Of a stretch of 64,000 nucleotides of DNA, positions 20,787 to 29,787 are shown in pieces. The stretch is from Hydrocarboniphaga effusa AP103 (GTDB taxonomy: Bacteria; Pseudomonadota; Gammaproteobacteria; Nevskiales; Nevskiaceae), in contig NZ_AKGD01000004.1 of NCBI RefSeq assembly GCF_000271305.1, forward strand, positions 1-64,000. Reading direction: 5' to 3'. The translations under genes and the position numbers were made by a program. Numbering within the stretch: the first letter of the stretch is position 1; each line of letters begins with the position of its first letter. The notes beneath the pieces were generated by a model. It did not search any database. It was not told the origin of the DNA and saw only the letters and a list, made by a program, of their open reading frames with translations.

Positions 20787-20888
20787 ATGAAAGCCGCCCG
20801 CAACATCGTTGCCTGCCAGAACCGCGAGATCGTCTCGCGCGTCTCGGCTGCGTCGGCGCTGCTTCTTTCGCTTCTCCTTCTGCCGTAA
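20787..20888 (+). CDS. leuL: Leucine-rich leader peptide of leuA
   Basis: A 33-residue ORF, starting MKAARNIVACQN and ending ASALLLSLLLLP. Seven of the last nine residues are Leu, encoded CTG CTT CTT, then CTT CTC CTT CTG; CTT and CTC are little used in this GC-rich genome. It lies 195 nt upstream of leuA. This is the classic layout of a leucine attenuation leader: charged tRNA-Leu shortage would stall a ribosome at the run. The symbol is by analogy. No homology search was possible, but the Leu run in a short ORF at this position is very unlikely by chance. Confidence 0.8.
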   Translation: MKAARNIVACQNREIVSRVSAASALLLSLLLLP

Positions 20889-20904
20889 GGCAGACAAGAA
20901 CGCA

Positions 20905-20979
20905 CACGGCCGCACGGGGCTCAAACCGTGACCACCCAGACAAGACACCGACCGCCCCGCCTAGGCAGGCGCGGTCACG
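20905..20979 (+). promoter_or_regulatory. leuA: Candidate attenuator with competing RNA pairings upstream of leuA
   Basis: Three pairings compete. CACGG (20905-20909) pairs with CCGTG (20926-20930). CGTGACC (20927-20933) pairs with GGTCACG (20973-20979). GACCGC (20950-20955) pairs with GCGGTC (20971-20976) around a palindromic GCCTAGGC. The second excludes the other two. No U tract follows, so simple intrinsic termination is not supported; Rho-dependent termination or translational control may act instead. Confidence 0.5.
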
Positions 20980-21082
20980 AGCCTCATATCGCACGCCCCG
21001 CATCATCCCGGTGTTCGTGCACAACGTCGCAACGCGGCAAGCTCATCACCGAGCGCGTTCGACCTAGCCTGGAATCACCCTC

Positions 21083-22792
21083 ATGGCCATGCTGAAAAAC
21101 CCCGCTACCAAATACCGTCCGTTCGCGCCGGTGCGTCTGAAAGACCGCACCTGGCCCGACGCCGTCATCACCAAGGCGCCGATCTGGTGCAGCGTGGACC
21201 TTCGCGACGGCAATCAGGCGCTCATCGAACCGATGAATGCGGAGCGCAAGCTGCGCATGTTCGAGACGCTCGTGAAACTCGGCTTCAAGGAGATCGAGGT
21301 GGGCTTCCCGTCCGCCTCGCAGACCGATTTCGATTTCGTGCGCAGCCTGATCGAAGAGAACCGCATTCCCGACGACGTGACGATCCAGGTGCTGACGCCG
21401 GCGCGCGAGCCGCTGATCCGCCGCACCTTCGAAGCGCTGAAAGGCGCGCGCCGCGCGATCCTGCATTACTACAACGCCGTGGCGCCGATCATGCGCGACG
21501 TCGTCTTCAACATGAGCAAGGACGAGGTGCTGTCCGAACTCGCGGTCAAGCACGCCAGGCTGGTGCAGGAACTGGCTGCCCGGCAGCCCGATACGCAGTG
21601 GGTGTTCCAGTATTCGCCCGAGATGTTCTCGGGCGCCGAGCTCGAATTCTCCAAGCAGATCGTCGATGCGGTGACCGAAGTCTGGCAGTCCTCGCCGAGC
21701 AATCCGTGCATCATCAACCTGCCGTCGACCGTCGAGCATTCCACGCCGAACATCTTCGCGGACATGATCGAGTGGATGCACCGCAATCTGCAGCGTCGCG
21801 ACGGCATCATCCTGTCGGTGCATCCGCACAACGATCGCGGCACCGGCACGGCCGCGGGCGAGTTCGCGATCATGGCCGGCGTCGATCGTGTCGAAGGCTG
21901 CCTGTTCGGCAACGGCGAGCGCACGGGCAACGTCGATGTGGTCAACATCGCGTTGAACCTGTACACGCAGGGCGTCGATCCACAGCTCGATTTCTCCAAC
22001 ATCGACGCGGTGCGCGAGACCGTCGAATACTGCAACCAGCTGCCGGTGCATCCGCGCCATCCCTACGTCGGCGATCTGGTCTACACCTCGTTCTCGGGCT
22101 CGCACCAGGACGCGATCAAGAAGGCGTTTTCGGCGCGCAAGGAAAGCGATATCTGGGTGATGCCGTATCTGCCGATCGATCCGAAGGATCTCGGGCGCAG
22201 CTACGAGGCGGTGATCCGGGTGAATTCGCAGTCGGGCAAGGGTGGCATCACCTACCTGCTCGAGCACGAATACGGCTTGTCGCTGCCGCGTCGCCTGCAG
22301 ATCGAGTTCAGCCAGGTCGTGCAGGCCGACATGGACGCCTCGGGCAAGGAAGTCACCGCCAAGGACATCTGGCGCATCTTCGAGCGCGAATACCTCGCTT
22401 CGGCGCAGCCCTACGCCTACGTCGCGCATCATCTGGTCGAAGACTCGACGCGCGATTCGGTCGAGCTCAAGTCCGAGATCAGCGTCGGCGGCGAGCGCAA
22501 GCAGGTCGTCGGCAGCGGCAATGGGCCGATCGATGCGTTCGTGGCCGCGCTGTCCAGGCTCGCGGGCGTTCCGATCGCGGTCGTCGATTACCACGAGCAT
22601 GCGATCGGCGCGGGTGCCGATGCGGCCGCGGTGACTTACATCGAATTGCGCGTCGGTGATGCTTCGTCGTCGCAGCGTACGCTGTTCGGTGTCGGCAAGG
22701 ACGCCAACATCGTCACCGCCTCGTTCAAGGCGATTCTTTCGGGCTTGAACCGCGCGCTGCGCGATTCGGCGGCGGACCGCGCGGCGGCCTGA
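21083..22792 (+). CDS. leuA: 2-isopropylmalate synthase
   Basis: First committed step of leucine synthesis: acetyl-CoA plus 2-ketoisovalerate. 569 residues, the long LeuA type 2 form. The HMGL-like catalytic barrel has SVDLRDGNQ (metal-binding Asp) near residue 39, [12 protein letters not shown] (metal His) and [12 protein letters not shown] linker and the C-terminal LeuA dimer/regulatory domain (from about residue 440) end with [20 protein letters not shown] sequence, consistent with leucine feedback control. A nearby ATG at 21089 is an alternative start. Expression is probably controlled by the leader peptide at 20787-20888. It is monocistronic, with a terminator at 22808. Confidence 0.96.
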   Translation: MAMLKNPATKYRPFAPVRLKDRTWPDAVITKAPIWCSVDLRDGNQALIEPMNAERKLRMFETLVKLGFKEIEVGFPSASQTDFDFVRSLIEENRIPDDVTIQVLTPAREPLIRRTFEALKGARRAILHYYNAVAPIMRDVVFNMSKDEVLSELAVKHARLVQELAARQPDTQWVFQYSPEMFSGAELEFSKQIVDAVTEVWQSSPSNPCIINLPSTVEHSTPNIFADMIEWMHRNLQRRDGIILSVHPHNDRGTGTAAGEFAIMAGVDRVEGCLFGNGERTGNVDVVNIALNLYTQGVDPQLDFSNIDAVRETVEYCNQLPVHPRHPYVGDLVYTSFSGSHQDAIKKAFSARKESDIWVMPYLPIDPKDLGRSYEAVIRVNSQSGKGGITYLLEHEYGLSLPRRLQIEFSQVVQADMDASGKEVTAKDIWRIFEREYLASAQPYAYVAHHLVEDSTRDSVELKSEISVGGERKQVVGSGNGPIDAFVAALSRLAGVPIAVVDYHEHAIGAGADAAAVTYIELRVGDASSSQRTLFGVGKDANIVTASFKAILSGLNRALRDSAADRAAA

Positions 22793-22807
22793 TCGGCGTC
22801 GGCCTGC

Positions 22808-22843
22808 AAGCAAAAGGCCCGGCTTTCGCCGGGCCTTTTGCTT
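22808..22843. terminator. Bidirectional intrinsic terminator after leuA
   Basis: AAGCAAAAGGCCCGGC and GCCGGGCCTTTTGCTT form a 16-bp stem with a TTTC loop, with U- and A-rich ends serving both leuA and the convergent FHA gene. Confidence 0.9.
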
Positions 22844-22854
22844 TGCGGACAGGC

Positions 22855-23871
22855 TCAGAAATCGTCGTCGCCGTCCTCGTCGTGCGGCGTCTCCTGCCGG
22901 GCCGCGTCGAGTTCGGCGCGCAACTTTTCCGCGTCCGCGATGAAGGCATCCAGCGTCTGCGCGGGAGCGAGACGCATCGCCGGAGGCAGCAGCTCGTCGA
23001 CCACCACTGCAGGCCCGGTGCGTTCGCGCGCATCGCGCTGCGAAAGCGCGCTGGCCCCGACGCCGAGCAGCGTGAGGGCCGCGACCACCGCGAGCTTGAA
23101 GCGCCGATAGTCGCCGCCGATGAGCCGCAGATGCCCTGCGCAGAGCAGGCCCGCAGTGAGCCAGAACACCAGGTAGCGGTAGCGTGTCACCGACGGCCAC
23201 GACAGCGAATAGGCAGCGGTTTCGAGCGTCAGCGTGATCAGCGAGCTGACGACCGCCGCCGCATACGTCAGCGCCAGGTGCCGGGAAAACTGCATGGCCC
23301 CGGCGAACAGGCGATTCACCAGCGACCAGACCAGGGCCCAGACCACGCCCATGATCAGGGCCATCACGGTCACGGTCAGGTATTTGCTGATCGCCGGCTC
23401 GCCGGTCTGCTGCAACCACAGCGAGAGCATGATTTGGGCGGCGATCAGCAGCCCCAGCAGCGGCGCGATCCAGGCCGAGGCGAGACCTGAGCTTCCGATC
23501 GGCCGTTCCTCGGGCACCGCGTGAGTGCTGCCGCGCAGGCGCAGACGCGTGTCGCCGATCGAGTAGACCGCATCGGCTCCGAGTTCGATCACGCAACGCT
23601 CGACGCGCTGCCGATTCGCAAGGCACAGCCCGTTGCGGCTGCCGAGATCCTCGGCGACGAGTTCGCCGCTGTCGTTGCGGCCGATGCGCAGATGGCGCGC
23701 CGCCAGCGTCGGATCGTCGATCAGCAGATCGCTCTCGTAACCGCGACCGATGACGATGGGAAGGCGCTCGATCCGATGACGGGACAGCACCTCGCCATGA
23801 GGGGACAGGCGCTCGATCCAGATCACGCGATCCGTTTGCGGATCTCTCTCGGAGATCATCGCTTCGCCCAT
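22855..23871 (-). CDS. FHA-domain membrane protein
   Basis: 338 residues. Residues 30-115 form a forkhead-associated domain that binds phosphothreonine peptides: IVIGRGYESDLLIDD, ARHLRI, EDLGSRNGLCLANRQRV. After a linker come about five hydrophobic helices (from residue 130), then an acidic C-terminus ending DEDGDDDF. It should signal at the inner membrane, although no Ser/Thr kinase is nearby. Start at 23871 has GGAG seven nt upstream; ATG 23859 (ATGA overlap) is an alternative. It is coupled to the upstream trypsin-like protease gene. The specific role is unknown. Confidence 0.85.
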   Translation of the reverse strand: MGEAMISERDPQTDRVIWIERLSPHGEVLSRHRIERLPIVIGRGYESDLLIDDPTLAARHLRIGRNDSGELVAEDLGSRNGLCLANRQRVERCVIELGADAVYSIGDTRLRLRGSTHAVPEERPIGSSGLASAWIAPLLGLLIAAQIMLSLWLQQTGEPAISKYLTVTVMALIMGVVWALVWSLVNRLFAGAMQFSRHLALTYAAAVVSSLITLTLETAAYSLSWPSVTRYRYLVFWLTAGLLCAGHLRLIGGDYRRFKLAVVAALTLLGVGASALSQRDARERTGPAVVVDELLPPAMRLAPAQTLDAFIADAEKLRAELDAARQETPHDEDGDDDF

Positions 23872-25169
23872 GAGATCGCTCCGAGATAATCGCGTGCGAG
23901 TTCGAGTGCCAGCTCGTAAGGCGCAGCTTCCATCGTCAGGCGCAGCGCCATCGCTTCCTGGTTGGCGTCCTGCGTCACCGCGGTCACGGTGACGTCGTAG
24001 AGCCCGTCGAAATCGCGATAGGCACGCGCACAGATGCCGGCTCGCAGCAGTGGCTTGTCATCGCCGCCGCCGGTCTGCGCGACGAAATCGTCGTGGCAGC
24101 GCGGCGTCGCCTTGCGCGAAGCGCTCCAGTGCATTGCGCCTTGCAGCGGCTGGTAATAGGCGCTCAGGAAACTCGCGAACTGAAAGCCGTTTAGCTTGAC
24201 GCTACGCAGATGATCGTGACGCAGCTGCACGCTCCCGGGCTGCAGATCGCCAGCGATGAAGAGGTCGGTCTCGGCGCTGCACTGCGTGGTATCGACTCGG
24301 GCGCGCGGCTTGGGCACTTCGTCCGCGTTGGTGCTCGCCCAGCACTGAAACCAGGGCGCTTCGCTTTCGGGCGCCTCGTAGCGGCCGGCGACGCTGTTGC
24401 GAAAGCCATGCCCGATCATCTGGCGATACAACTCGCTTTGGCGTTCGAGCAGCTGGCGGCCGATTTCGGCCTTGGCCTGCGTGGCTTCGGCGAACGGCTT
24501 GTTGCGTGCCCTGTCGATCAGCGCAGCGCTGAAGCGGACCGGCACCAGAAAACTCACGAGCTCGCCGTCGAGCCGCTTGGCGACGTTGATGCCGACGACG
24601 CGCCCGGCCTCGTCGACGGCCGGGCCGCCACTCATGCCCGGATTGATCGCCCCGGTGAAATGAAAGCGATCGCTGTAGCTGCGCTCGGTCAGGCCGTTGT
24701 AGGTGCCTTCGACAATCGTGAAGCCGATGTCGAGCGGATTGCCCATCGCGTAGAGCCGCTGGCCCTGGCGCAGTTCGGTGCTGACGGGTTCGAGTGGCAG
24801 CGTGCTGCCGGCTGGTTCGTCGAGTTTCACCACCGCCAGATCGTGAGCGACGTCGACCGCGAGCAGGTGCAGCTTGCCGCGCTTGCCATCGGTGCGGATG
24901 TACTCGAGCCGATAGGTGCCCGGCTCGAGCGCATGCTCCGAAATGACGTGATAGTTGGTCACCGCCAGGCCGCTCGCATCGACCTGGAAGCCCGAGCCGA
25001 TCGACGACTGGCGTCCCGAGGCATCGACGAGGCTGCGAATCTGCAGCAAGCCGGCGCGAGCCGCGTCGTAGGTGCGGTGCGTCTCGTCGCCTACGGGCGC
25101 GGCGAGAACGAAATGTGGACTCAGGGCCGCGGCGGCGGCGATCAACAGGGCGGCGGTCGTGCGACGCAT
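23856..25169 (-). CDS. Exported trypsin-like serine protease
   Basis: 437 residues with a signal peptide (cleavage near VLAAP, residue 25). The protease domain (about 35-220) is HtrA-like: catalytic His74 in TNYHV, Asp110 in AHDLAVVK, Ser180 in NPGMSGGPA, with GNPLDIGF before it. No PDZ domain follows; instead about 220 residues of an unassigned C-terminal domain. It should be periplasmic. It is cotranscribed with the FHA membrane protein, whose start overlaps its stop. A role in envelope quality control or signalling is plausible, not shown. Confidence 0.88.
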   Translation of the reverse strand: MRRTTAALLIAAAAALSPHFVLAAPVGDETHRTYDAARAGLLQIRSLVDASGRQSSIGSGFQVDASGLAVTNYHVISEHALEPGTYRLEYIRTDGKRGKLHLLAVDVAHDLAVVKLDEPAGSTLPLEPVSTELRQGQRLYAMGNPLDIGFTIVEGTYNGLTERSYSDRFHFTGAINPGMSGGPAVDEAGRVVGINVAKRLDGELVSFLVPVRFSAALIDRARNKPFAEATQAKAEIGRQLLERQSELYRQMIGHGFRNSVAGRYEAPESEAPWFQCWASTNADEVPKPRARVDTTQCSAETDLFIAGDLQPGSVQLRHDHLRSVKLNGFQFASFLSAYYQPLQGAMHWSASRKATPRCHDDFVAQTGGGDDKPLLRAGICARAYRDFDGLYDVTVTAVTQDANQEAMALRLTMEAAPYELALELARDYLGAISWAKR

Positions 25170-25268
25170 GCGAAAGTCGTGGAAGAGGTCGGTCGTCGCC
25201 GGGGTTTCGGCGGTGCCCGGCGATCATAACGGCGGACCGCGGCGACCGCTGCGGGATAAACTGCGCCC

Positions 25269-26099
25269 ATGAATCCGACTCGCCGCCGTCGCTATCTCAA
25301 CGCCTTGTCCATCGACAGCTACCGCTCGCGGTCCGGCGTCGCCGAGGAAGCCGTCGAGCAGATCGCGGTCGAGGCGGTGTCGAACGACGGGAGACGTTTC
25401 CCGGCAGAGCCGCAAGTGCCGTCGGCGCCGACGCGATCGCGGGTTCCGCCGCCAGCGCCCCCCCCTGCGCCCGAAGCGAGCCCGATCATCGCCTCGACGC
25501 CGGCGGTCGAAGTGCCCGCCGACTGGTCCGGCCTGCGCGCGATGGTCAAGGATTGCCCGCGCTGCAAGCTCTGCGCGACGCGCACGCAGACCGTGTTCGG
25601 CGTGGGCCCGCAGGACGCGCCGCTGATGATCGTCGGCGAAGGCCCCGGCGCGGACGAGGATCTGAAGGGCGAGCCCTTCGTCGGCAAGGCCGGCAAGCTG
25701 CTCGACCAGATGCTCGCGGCCATCGGCCGCTCGCGCGGCGAGAACACCTACATCGCGAACGTCGTCAAATGCCGTCCGCCCGGCAACCGCGACCCCGAGG
25801 CCGACGAGGTCGCCGCCTGTAGGCCTTATCTCGATCGCCAGATCGAGCTGCTCAAGCCCAGGCTCATCGTCGCGCTCGGCCGCGTCGCCGCGCAGCGGCT
25901 GCTGCAGAGCGATGCACCGCTGTCGCGCCTGCGCGGCCCGCTGTATCAATACGGGGCCGAGCGCACACCGGTGCTGGTGACCTATCACCCGGCCTACCTG
26001 CTGCGCAGTCCGCGCGAAAAGTCCAAGAGCTGGGACGATCTCAAGCGCGTGCACCAGCTGCTCGCCCAAGCCTCGTCAGCGGCCACCGCCCAGGCCTGA
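25269..26099 (+). CDS. Uracil-DNA glycosylase, type 4 (iron-sulfur)
   Basis: Removes uracil from DNA to start base excision repair. The catalytic domain begins near residue 85. Cysteines at 96 and 99 (CPRC), 168 and 184 match the C-x2-C ... C-x15-C pattern of the 4Fe-4S cluster. Motif 1 is GEGPGADED (residues 123-131) and the second motif TYHPAYLLR. The first 80 residues are an extra extension rich in Pro/Ala (PPPAPPPAPEA), absent from short archaeal and thermophile enzymes. rimI follows 5 bp downstream, a common pairing in gammaproteobacteria. Confidence 0.93.
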   Translation: MNPTRRRRYLNALSIDSYRSRSGVAEEAVEQIAVEAVSNDGRRFPAEPQVPSAPTRSRVPPPAPPPAPEASPIIASTPAVEVPADWSGLRAMVKDCPRCKLCATRTQTVFGVGPQDAPLMIVGEGPGADEDLKGEPFVGKAGKLLDQMLAAIGRSRGENTYIANVVKCRPPGNRDPEADEVAACRPYLDRQIELLKPRLIVALGRVAAQRLLQSDAPLSRLRGPLYQYGAERTPVLVTYHPAYLLRSPREKSKSWDDLKRVHQLLAQASSAATAQA

Positions 26100-26104
26100 T
26101 CCGC

Positions 26105-26560
26105 GTGCCGAGTCTGCAGCCCATGCAGGCGCATCACCTGCCGCAGGTGCTCGCGGTGGAGCGCGCGGCCAACGCACATCCGTGGAGCGAGGCGAACCTG
26201 CGCGATTCGCTACAGGCCGGCTATCCGGGCTGGGTGCTGATCGATGGCGAGCGCATCATCGGCTACGCGATCCTGATGATCGCGGTCGGCGAGGCGCAGG
26301 TGCTCAACATCGTGGTGTCGCCCGAGCGTCGCCGCGAAGGCCTCGGCCGCGTGCTGATGGAATGCATGATCGAAGCCGCGAAGACCGCGCAATGCGAACT
26401 CATGCTGCTCGAAGTGCGTCGCTCCAACGCGGCGGCGATCGCGCTGTATCGCGCGTATGGCTTTGCGCAGATCGGCCTGCGCCGCCATTACTATCGTTCG
26501 GATGACGGTGTCGGCGAAGACGCCTTCGTACTCACGCTGCCACTTGCCCAGCCAGGATGA
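26105..26560 (+). CDS. rimI: Ribosomal protein S18 alanine N-acetyltransferase
   Basis: GNAT acetyltransferase that modifies the N-terminus of ribosomal protein S18. 151 residues from a GTG start; the ATG at 26123 is an alternative. AERANAHPWSE-like N-terminus, acetyl-CoA loop VVSPERRREGLGRVLM (residues about 71-86) and EVRRSNAAAIALYRAYGFAQIGLRRHYY are characteristic of RimI. It lies directly after the uracil-DNA glycosylase gene and 4 bp before the MFS gene, so all three are probably one transcript. Confidence 0.92.
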   Translation: MPSLQPMQAHHLPQVLAVERAANAHPWSEANLRDSLQAGYPGWVLIDGERIIGYAILMIAVGEAQVLNIVVSPERRREGLGRVLMECMIEAAKTAQCELMLLEVRRSNAAAIALYRAYGFAQIGLRRHYYRSDDGVGEDAFVLTLPLAQPG

Positions 26561-26564
26561 CCCG

Positions 26565-27821
26565 ATGACTCCGGAACGCCGCCGACAACTCGCCTGGGCC
26601 AGCTACGACTGGGGCAATTCGGCTTTCGCTACGACGGTCGTCGCCGGCCTGTTTCCGATCTTCTTCGAGCAGTACTGGGCGAGCAATCTCGATTCGGCGA
26701 GTCGCACGTTCTGGCTCGGCGTCGCGAGCTCGGTGTCGAGCCTGGCCGTGGTGATGCTCGCGCCGCTGCTCGGCAGCATCGCCGATCGCGGCGGGCTCAA
26801 GAAGCGCTTCCTGGCGGTGTTCACCGCGCTCGGCGTGCTCTCGACCGCGGCGTTCTACTGGGTCGGCCAGGGCGAGTGGCTGATCGCGACCGTGCTGTTC
26901 ACGCTCGGCTCGATCGGCTTCCAGGCCGGCACGAGCTTCTACGATTCGCTGATCGTCAACGTTGCGAGCGATGCCCAGATGGACCGCGTCTCCGCGCTCG
27001 GCTACGCGCTCGGTTATCTCGGCGGCGGCCTGCTGTTCACGCTCAACGTGCTGATGGTCCTGCATCCGGATTGGTTCGGGCTCGCGAACGCCGCTTCGGC
27101 GACGCAGGTTTCCTTCGTGCTCGTTGCGATCTGGTGGGCGCTGTTCTCCTTGCCCTTGTTCCTGAAGGTGCCCGAGCAGCGTACGCGCGGGAACGGTGTG
27201 CTTGGCGATGTCGCCGCCGGTCTTGCGCAGTTGCGCGATACGGTTCGCGCGCTGTCCAAGCTCAGGCCCGTGTGGATGTTCCTGTTCGCGTACTGGCTCT
27301 ACATCGACGGCGTCGACACCATCGTGCGCATGGCGGTCGACTACGGGCTCGCGCTCGGCTTTCCGTCTTCGAGCCTGATCACCGCGCTGCTGATGGTGCA
27401 GTTCATCGGCTTTCCGGCCGCGATCGCGTTCGGCTGGATCGCGGGCAGGCTCGGCACCAAGCGCGCCTTGTATCTGGCCCTGAGCGTCTACATCGGCGTG
27501 ACCGCCTGGGCTTACCTGCTGCAGACGGTCATGCAGTTCTATCTGATGGCGGCCGCGATCGGGCTCGTGCAGGGCGGTGTGCAGGCGCTTTCGCGATCCT
27601 ATTACGCGCGGCTGATTCCGCCCGACAAATCCGGCGAGTTCTTCGGCTTCTACAACATGCTCGGCAAGTTCGCTGCCGTGCTCGGCCCGCTCGCGGTCGG
27701 CTTCACCAAGCTGCTCACGGGCGATGCGAGGCTGTCGATCCTCGTGCTCGTGGTGTTCTTCGTCGTCGGCATGCTGCTGCTGTCGCGCGTGCAGGAGCCG
27801 CCGGAACGCGGCTTTACGTGA
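26565..27821 (+). CDS. MFS permease (UMF1/Atg22-like family)
   Basis: 418 residues with about twelve hydrophobic helices. ASYDWGNSAFATTVVAGLFPIFF at the N-terminus is the hallmark of the UMF1/Atg22-like MFS group (SWYDWANSAF in relatives). GSIADRGGLKKRFL is the loop 2-3 MFS motif, and ALSRSYYARLIPPDKSGEFFGFYNMLGKFA lies in the C-terminal half. The substrate cannot be deduced; some relatives have been linked to amino acid export. The start at 26565 follows the rimI stop by 4 bp. The 3' end overlaps the convergent transglutaminase gene by 8 bp. Confidence 0.88.
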   Translation: MTPERRRQLAWASYDWGNSAFATTVVAGLFPIFFEQYWASNLDSASRTFWLGVASSVSSLAVVMLAPLLGSIADRGGLKKRFLAVFTALGVLSTAAFYWVGQGEWLIATVLFTLGSIGFQAGTSFYDSLIVNVASDAQMDRVSALGYALGYLGGGLLFTLNVLMVLHPDWFGLANAASATQVSFVLVAIWWALFSLPLFLKVPEQRTRGNGVLGDVAAGLAQLRDTVRALSKLRPVWMFLFAYWLYIDGVDTIVRMAVDYGLALGFPSSSLITALLMVQFIGFPAAIAFGWIAGRLGTKRALYLALSVYIGVTAWAYLLQTVMQFYLMAAAIGLVQGGVQALSRSYYARLIPPDKSGEFFGFYNMLGKFAAVLGPLAVGFTKLLTGDARLSILVLVVFFVVGMLLLSRVQEPPERGFT

Positions 27822-29787
27822 GGGCTTTGACCGCTGCGCGCAGCTCGCCGAGCAAAGCCGCATCGGGATCGCGTTCGTAGCGCAGCCGCAGGTAAAGCTT
27901 CACCACCTGCTGAATGCGCTGCGCAAGCTCGGGTTGCTCGCGCGCGACGCGCATCGCGAAATCGCGTGGGCCTTCGGATGGAGCGCGATGCAGGCCGCGC
28001 CGGGCGAGACGCGCTTCGGCGAGCTTCCATTGCTTGAGCGTCGGGTCGTTCATCGCGGCAGGGCGCGCCTTCCACAGCAGCACGCCGCCGAGTATCGCGA
28101 GCCCGATGGTGATCGCCGCAGTCAGCGCGAGCAGCATGCGGCCGAAATCGCCGAGTCCGATGCGATCGAGCAGCAGCTGCTGCTGCTCGGTGCCGTAGCC
28201 GAGCACGAGGCCGTTCCACTGCGCATCGACCCAATCCCAGGCGTTCTGCGCACGCGCGTAAGCCGAGCGCCAGTCGAGCGAGCCGAGCAGGCCTTCGCGC
28301 GGCCCGTCGTTTCGCGCACCGCTTCGCGAGAGCGTCTGCTCGATCCGGTTCGGTGACACCGCCGCGGTCGGATCGACGCGTATCCAGCCCTGGCCGGCGA
28401 TCCAGACCTCAGCCCAGGCATGCGCTTCGGATTGGCGGACGCTGTAGTAATCGCCGAACAGATTCTTCTGCGCGCCGAGATAGCCGGTGACGACGCGCGC
28501 CGGAATGCCGGCCGCGCGCATCAGGAACGTGAAGCTGCTCGCGTAGTGCTCGCAGAAGCCGCGCCGCGTCGTGAACAGGAACTCGTCGATGCTGTCGCGA
28601 CCGAGCCTCGGCGGTTCGAGCGTGTAGTAGAAAGCCTGCTCGCGAAACAGGCGCAAAGCCGCATCGACGACGGCCTGATCGTTACCTGCGCCCTGTCGCC
28701 ATTGCTGGGCGAGCGCCAGCGCACGCGGGTTGAAACCGCTCGGCAACGCGAGCTGCAGCGCGCGCTCGCGGGCGCTCAGGGAGGCGACCTGCAGCTTCGC
28801 ATCGGGCTCGGAACGCAGGCGATAACGAAGGCGATCGCGTAGAGGCTCGAAGTACAGCAGCTCGTAGAAGCCGCTGATGCGGCTGCGCTCGGGCAGATCG
28901 CGCGCATCGGGGCGGTCGAGCGCGAGCAGCCAGGGCATGTGATGCGCTTCGAGCGTGATTTCGTAGCGGTATTCAGTCATGCCTGCTTCGGCCGCGGGCG
29001 CATTGAACGAACGCGACGGAGCGCTCCAGGTTCGTCCATCGAAGGCCCACAGCACCGGGCCACGCCAGTAGCGCTGATCGGGCGGCGGCGCGGCGCCCTC
29101 GAAGCTCACGCGGAACGCGAGTTCGTCCGAGGCCGCGAGCCTGGCGATGTCGCCCGGCGCCATCGTTTCGGACAGGCCCGAGCGCGCGCCGCCCGAGTCG
29201 TCGGGCATCGTCCACAGCGGCCCCGGAATGCGTGGGAACAGCACGAACATCAGCAGCATCAGCGGCAAGGACTGCGCGATGAGCTTGCCGCCGGTGGCCA
29301 GTACGAGCCGCGCGGGCAGGGCGCCTTCGGCGTGATGCGTATCCGCGAGCACCGCGGTCACCGCGACGACGCAGACGAGCAGGTACAGCAGCGTCCAGAT
29401 CTCCTGCGAGAACAGAAAGTGCGTGAGCAGCAGGAAGTACGATAGGAACACGGTAACCACCACATCGCGCCGCGCGCGCAGTTCGGTGAGCTTGAGCGCG
29501 AGCATGATGACGAGCAGCGCGACGCCCGCATGCTGACCCCAGATGCGACCGTAGCTCGCATAGACGCCGACGAAGGCACCGATCGCGAGCGCGCCCTTGA
29601 TCGCGCCGTGCGGCATGCGCCATTGATGCAGGGTCGCGGCGATGCGCCAGACGCCGATCGCGAACACGGCGGCGGTTTCCCATGGCGGCAGTCGCAGCAG
29701 GTGAGGAGCGATCACGAGCAGCATCACCGCGAGCAGGCGCCAGAGGCTGCGCTGCGGCAGCGGGTCTTTGCCGTCCGGCCGCTTCAT
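27814..29787 (-). CDS. TgpA-like membrane transglutaminase-domain protein
   Basis: 657 residues: an N-terminal DUF3488 region with about six membrane helices, a periplasmic transglutaminase core, then a further helix and a C-terminal DUF4129-like cytoplasmic tail (LAEARLARRGLHR ... KLYLRLRYE). The catalytic triad is visible: Cys in RRGFCEHYASSF, His in SEAHAWAEVWI, Asp in IRVDPTAAV. Relatives include Pseudomonas TgpA, which is essential for growth there. The ATG at 29787 overlaps the DUF58 stop (ATGA). Third gene of the MoxR-DUF58-transglutaminase cluster. The physiological substrate is unknown. Confidence 0.92.
   Translation of the reverse strand: MKRPDGKDPLPQRSLWRLLAVMLLVIAPHLLRLPPWETAAVFAIGVWRIAATLHQWRMPHGAIKGALAIGAFVGVYASYGRIWGQHAGVALLVIMLALKLTELRARRDVVVTVFLSYFLLLTHFLFSQEIWTLLYLLVCVVAVTAVLADTHHAEGALPARLVLATGGKLIAQSLPLMLLMFVLFPRIPGPLWTMPDDSGGARSGLSETMAPGDIARLAASDELAFRVSFEGAAPPPDQRYWRGPVLWAFDGRTWSAPSRSFNAPAAEAGMTEYRYEITLEAHHMPWLLALDRPDARDLPERSRISGFYELLYFEPLRDRLRYRLRSEPDAKLQVASLSARERALQLALPSGFNPRALALAQQWRQGAGNDQAVVDAALRLFREQAFYYTLEPPRLGRDSIDEFLFTTRRGFCEHYASSFTFLMRAAGIPARVVTGYLGAQKNLFGDYYSVRQSEAHAWAEVWIAGQGWIRVDPTAAVSPNRIEQTLSRSGARNDGPREGLLGSLDWRSAYARAQNAWDWVDAQWNGLVLGYGTEQQQLLLDRIGLGDFGRMLLALTAAITIGLAILGGVLLWKARPAAMNDPTLKQWKLAEARLARRGLHRAPSEGPRDFAMRVAREQPELAQRIQQVVKLYLRLRYERDPDAALLGELRAAVKALT

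Noticed and set aside
20984..23626. 880-codon open frame opposite leuA
   Set aside because: Shadow of leuA and of the FHA gene; it runs through two unrelated real genes and a terminator.
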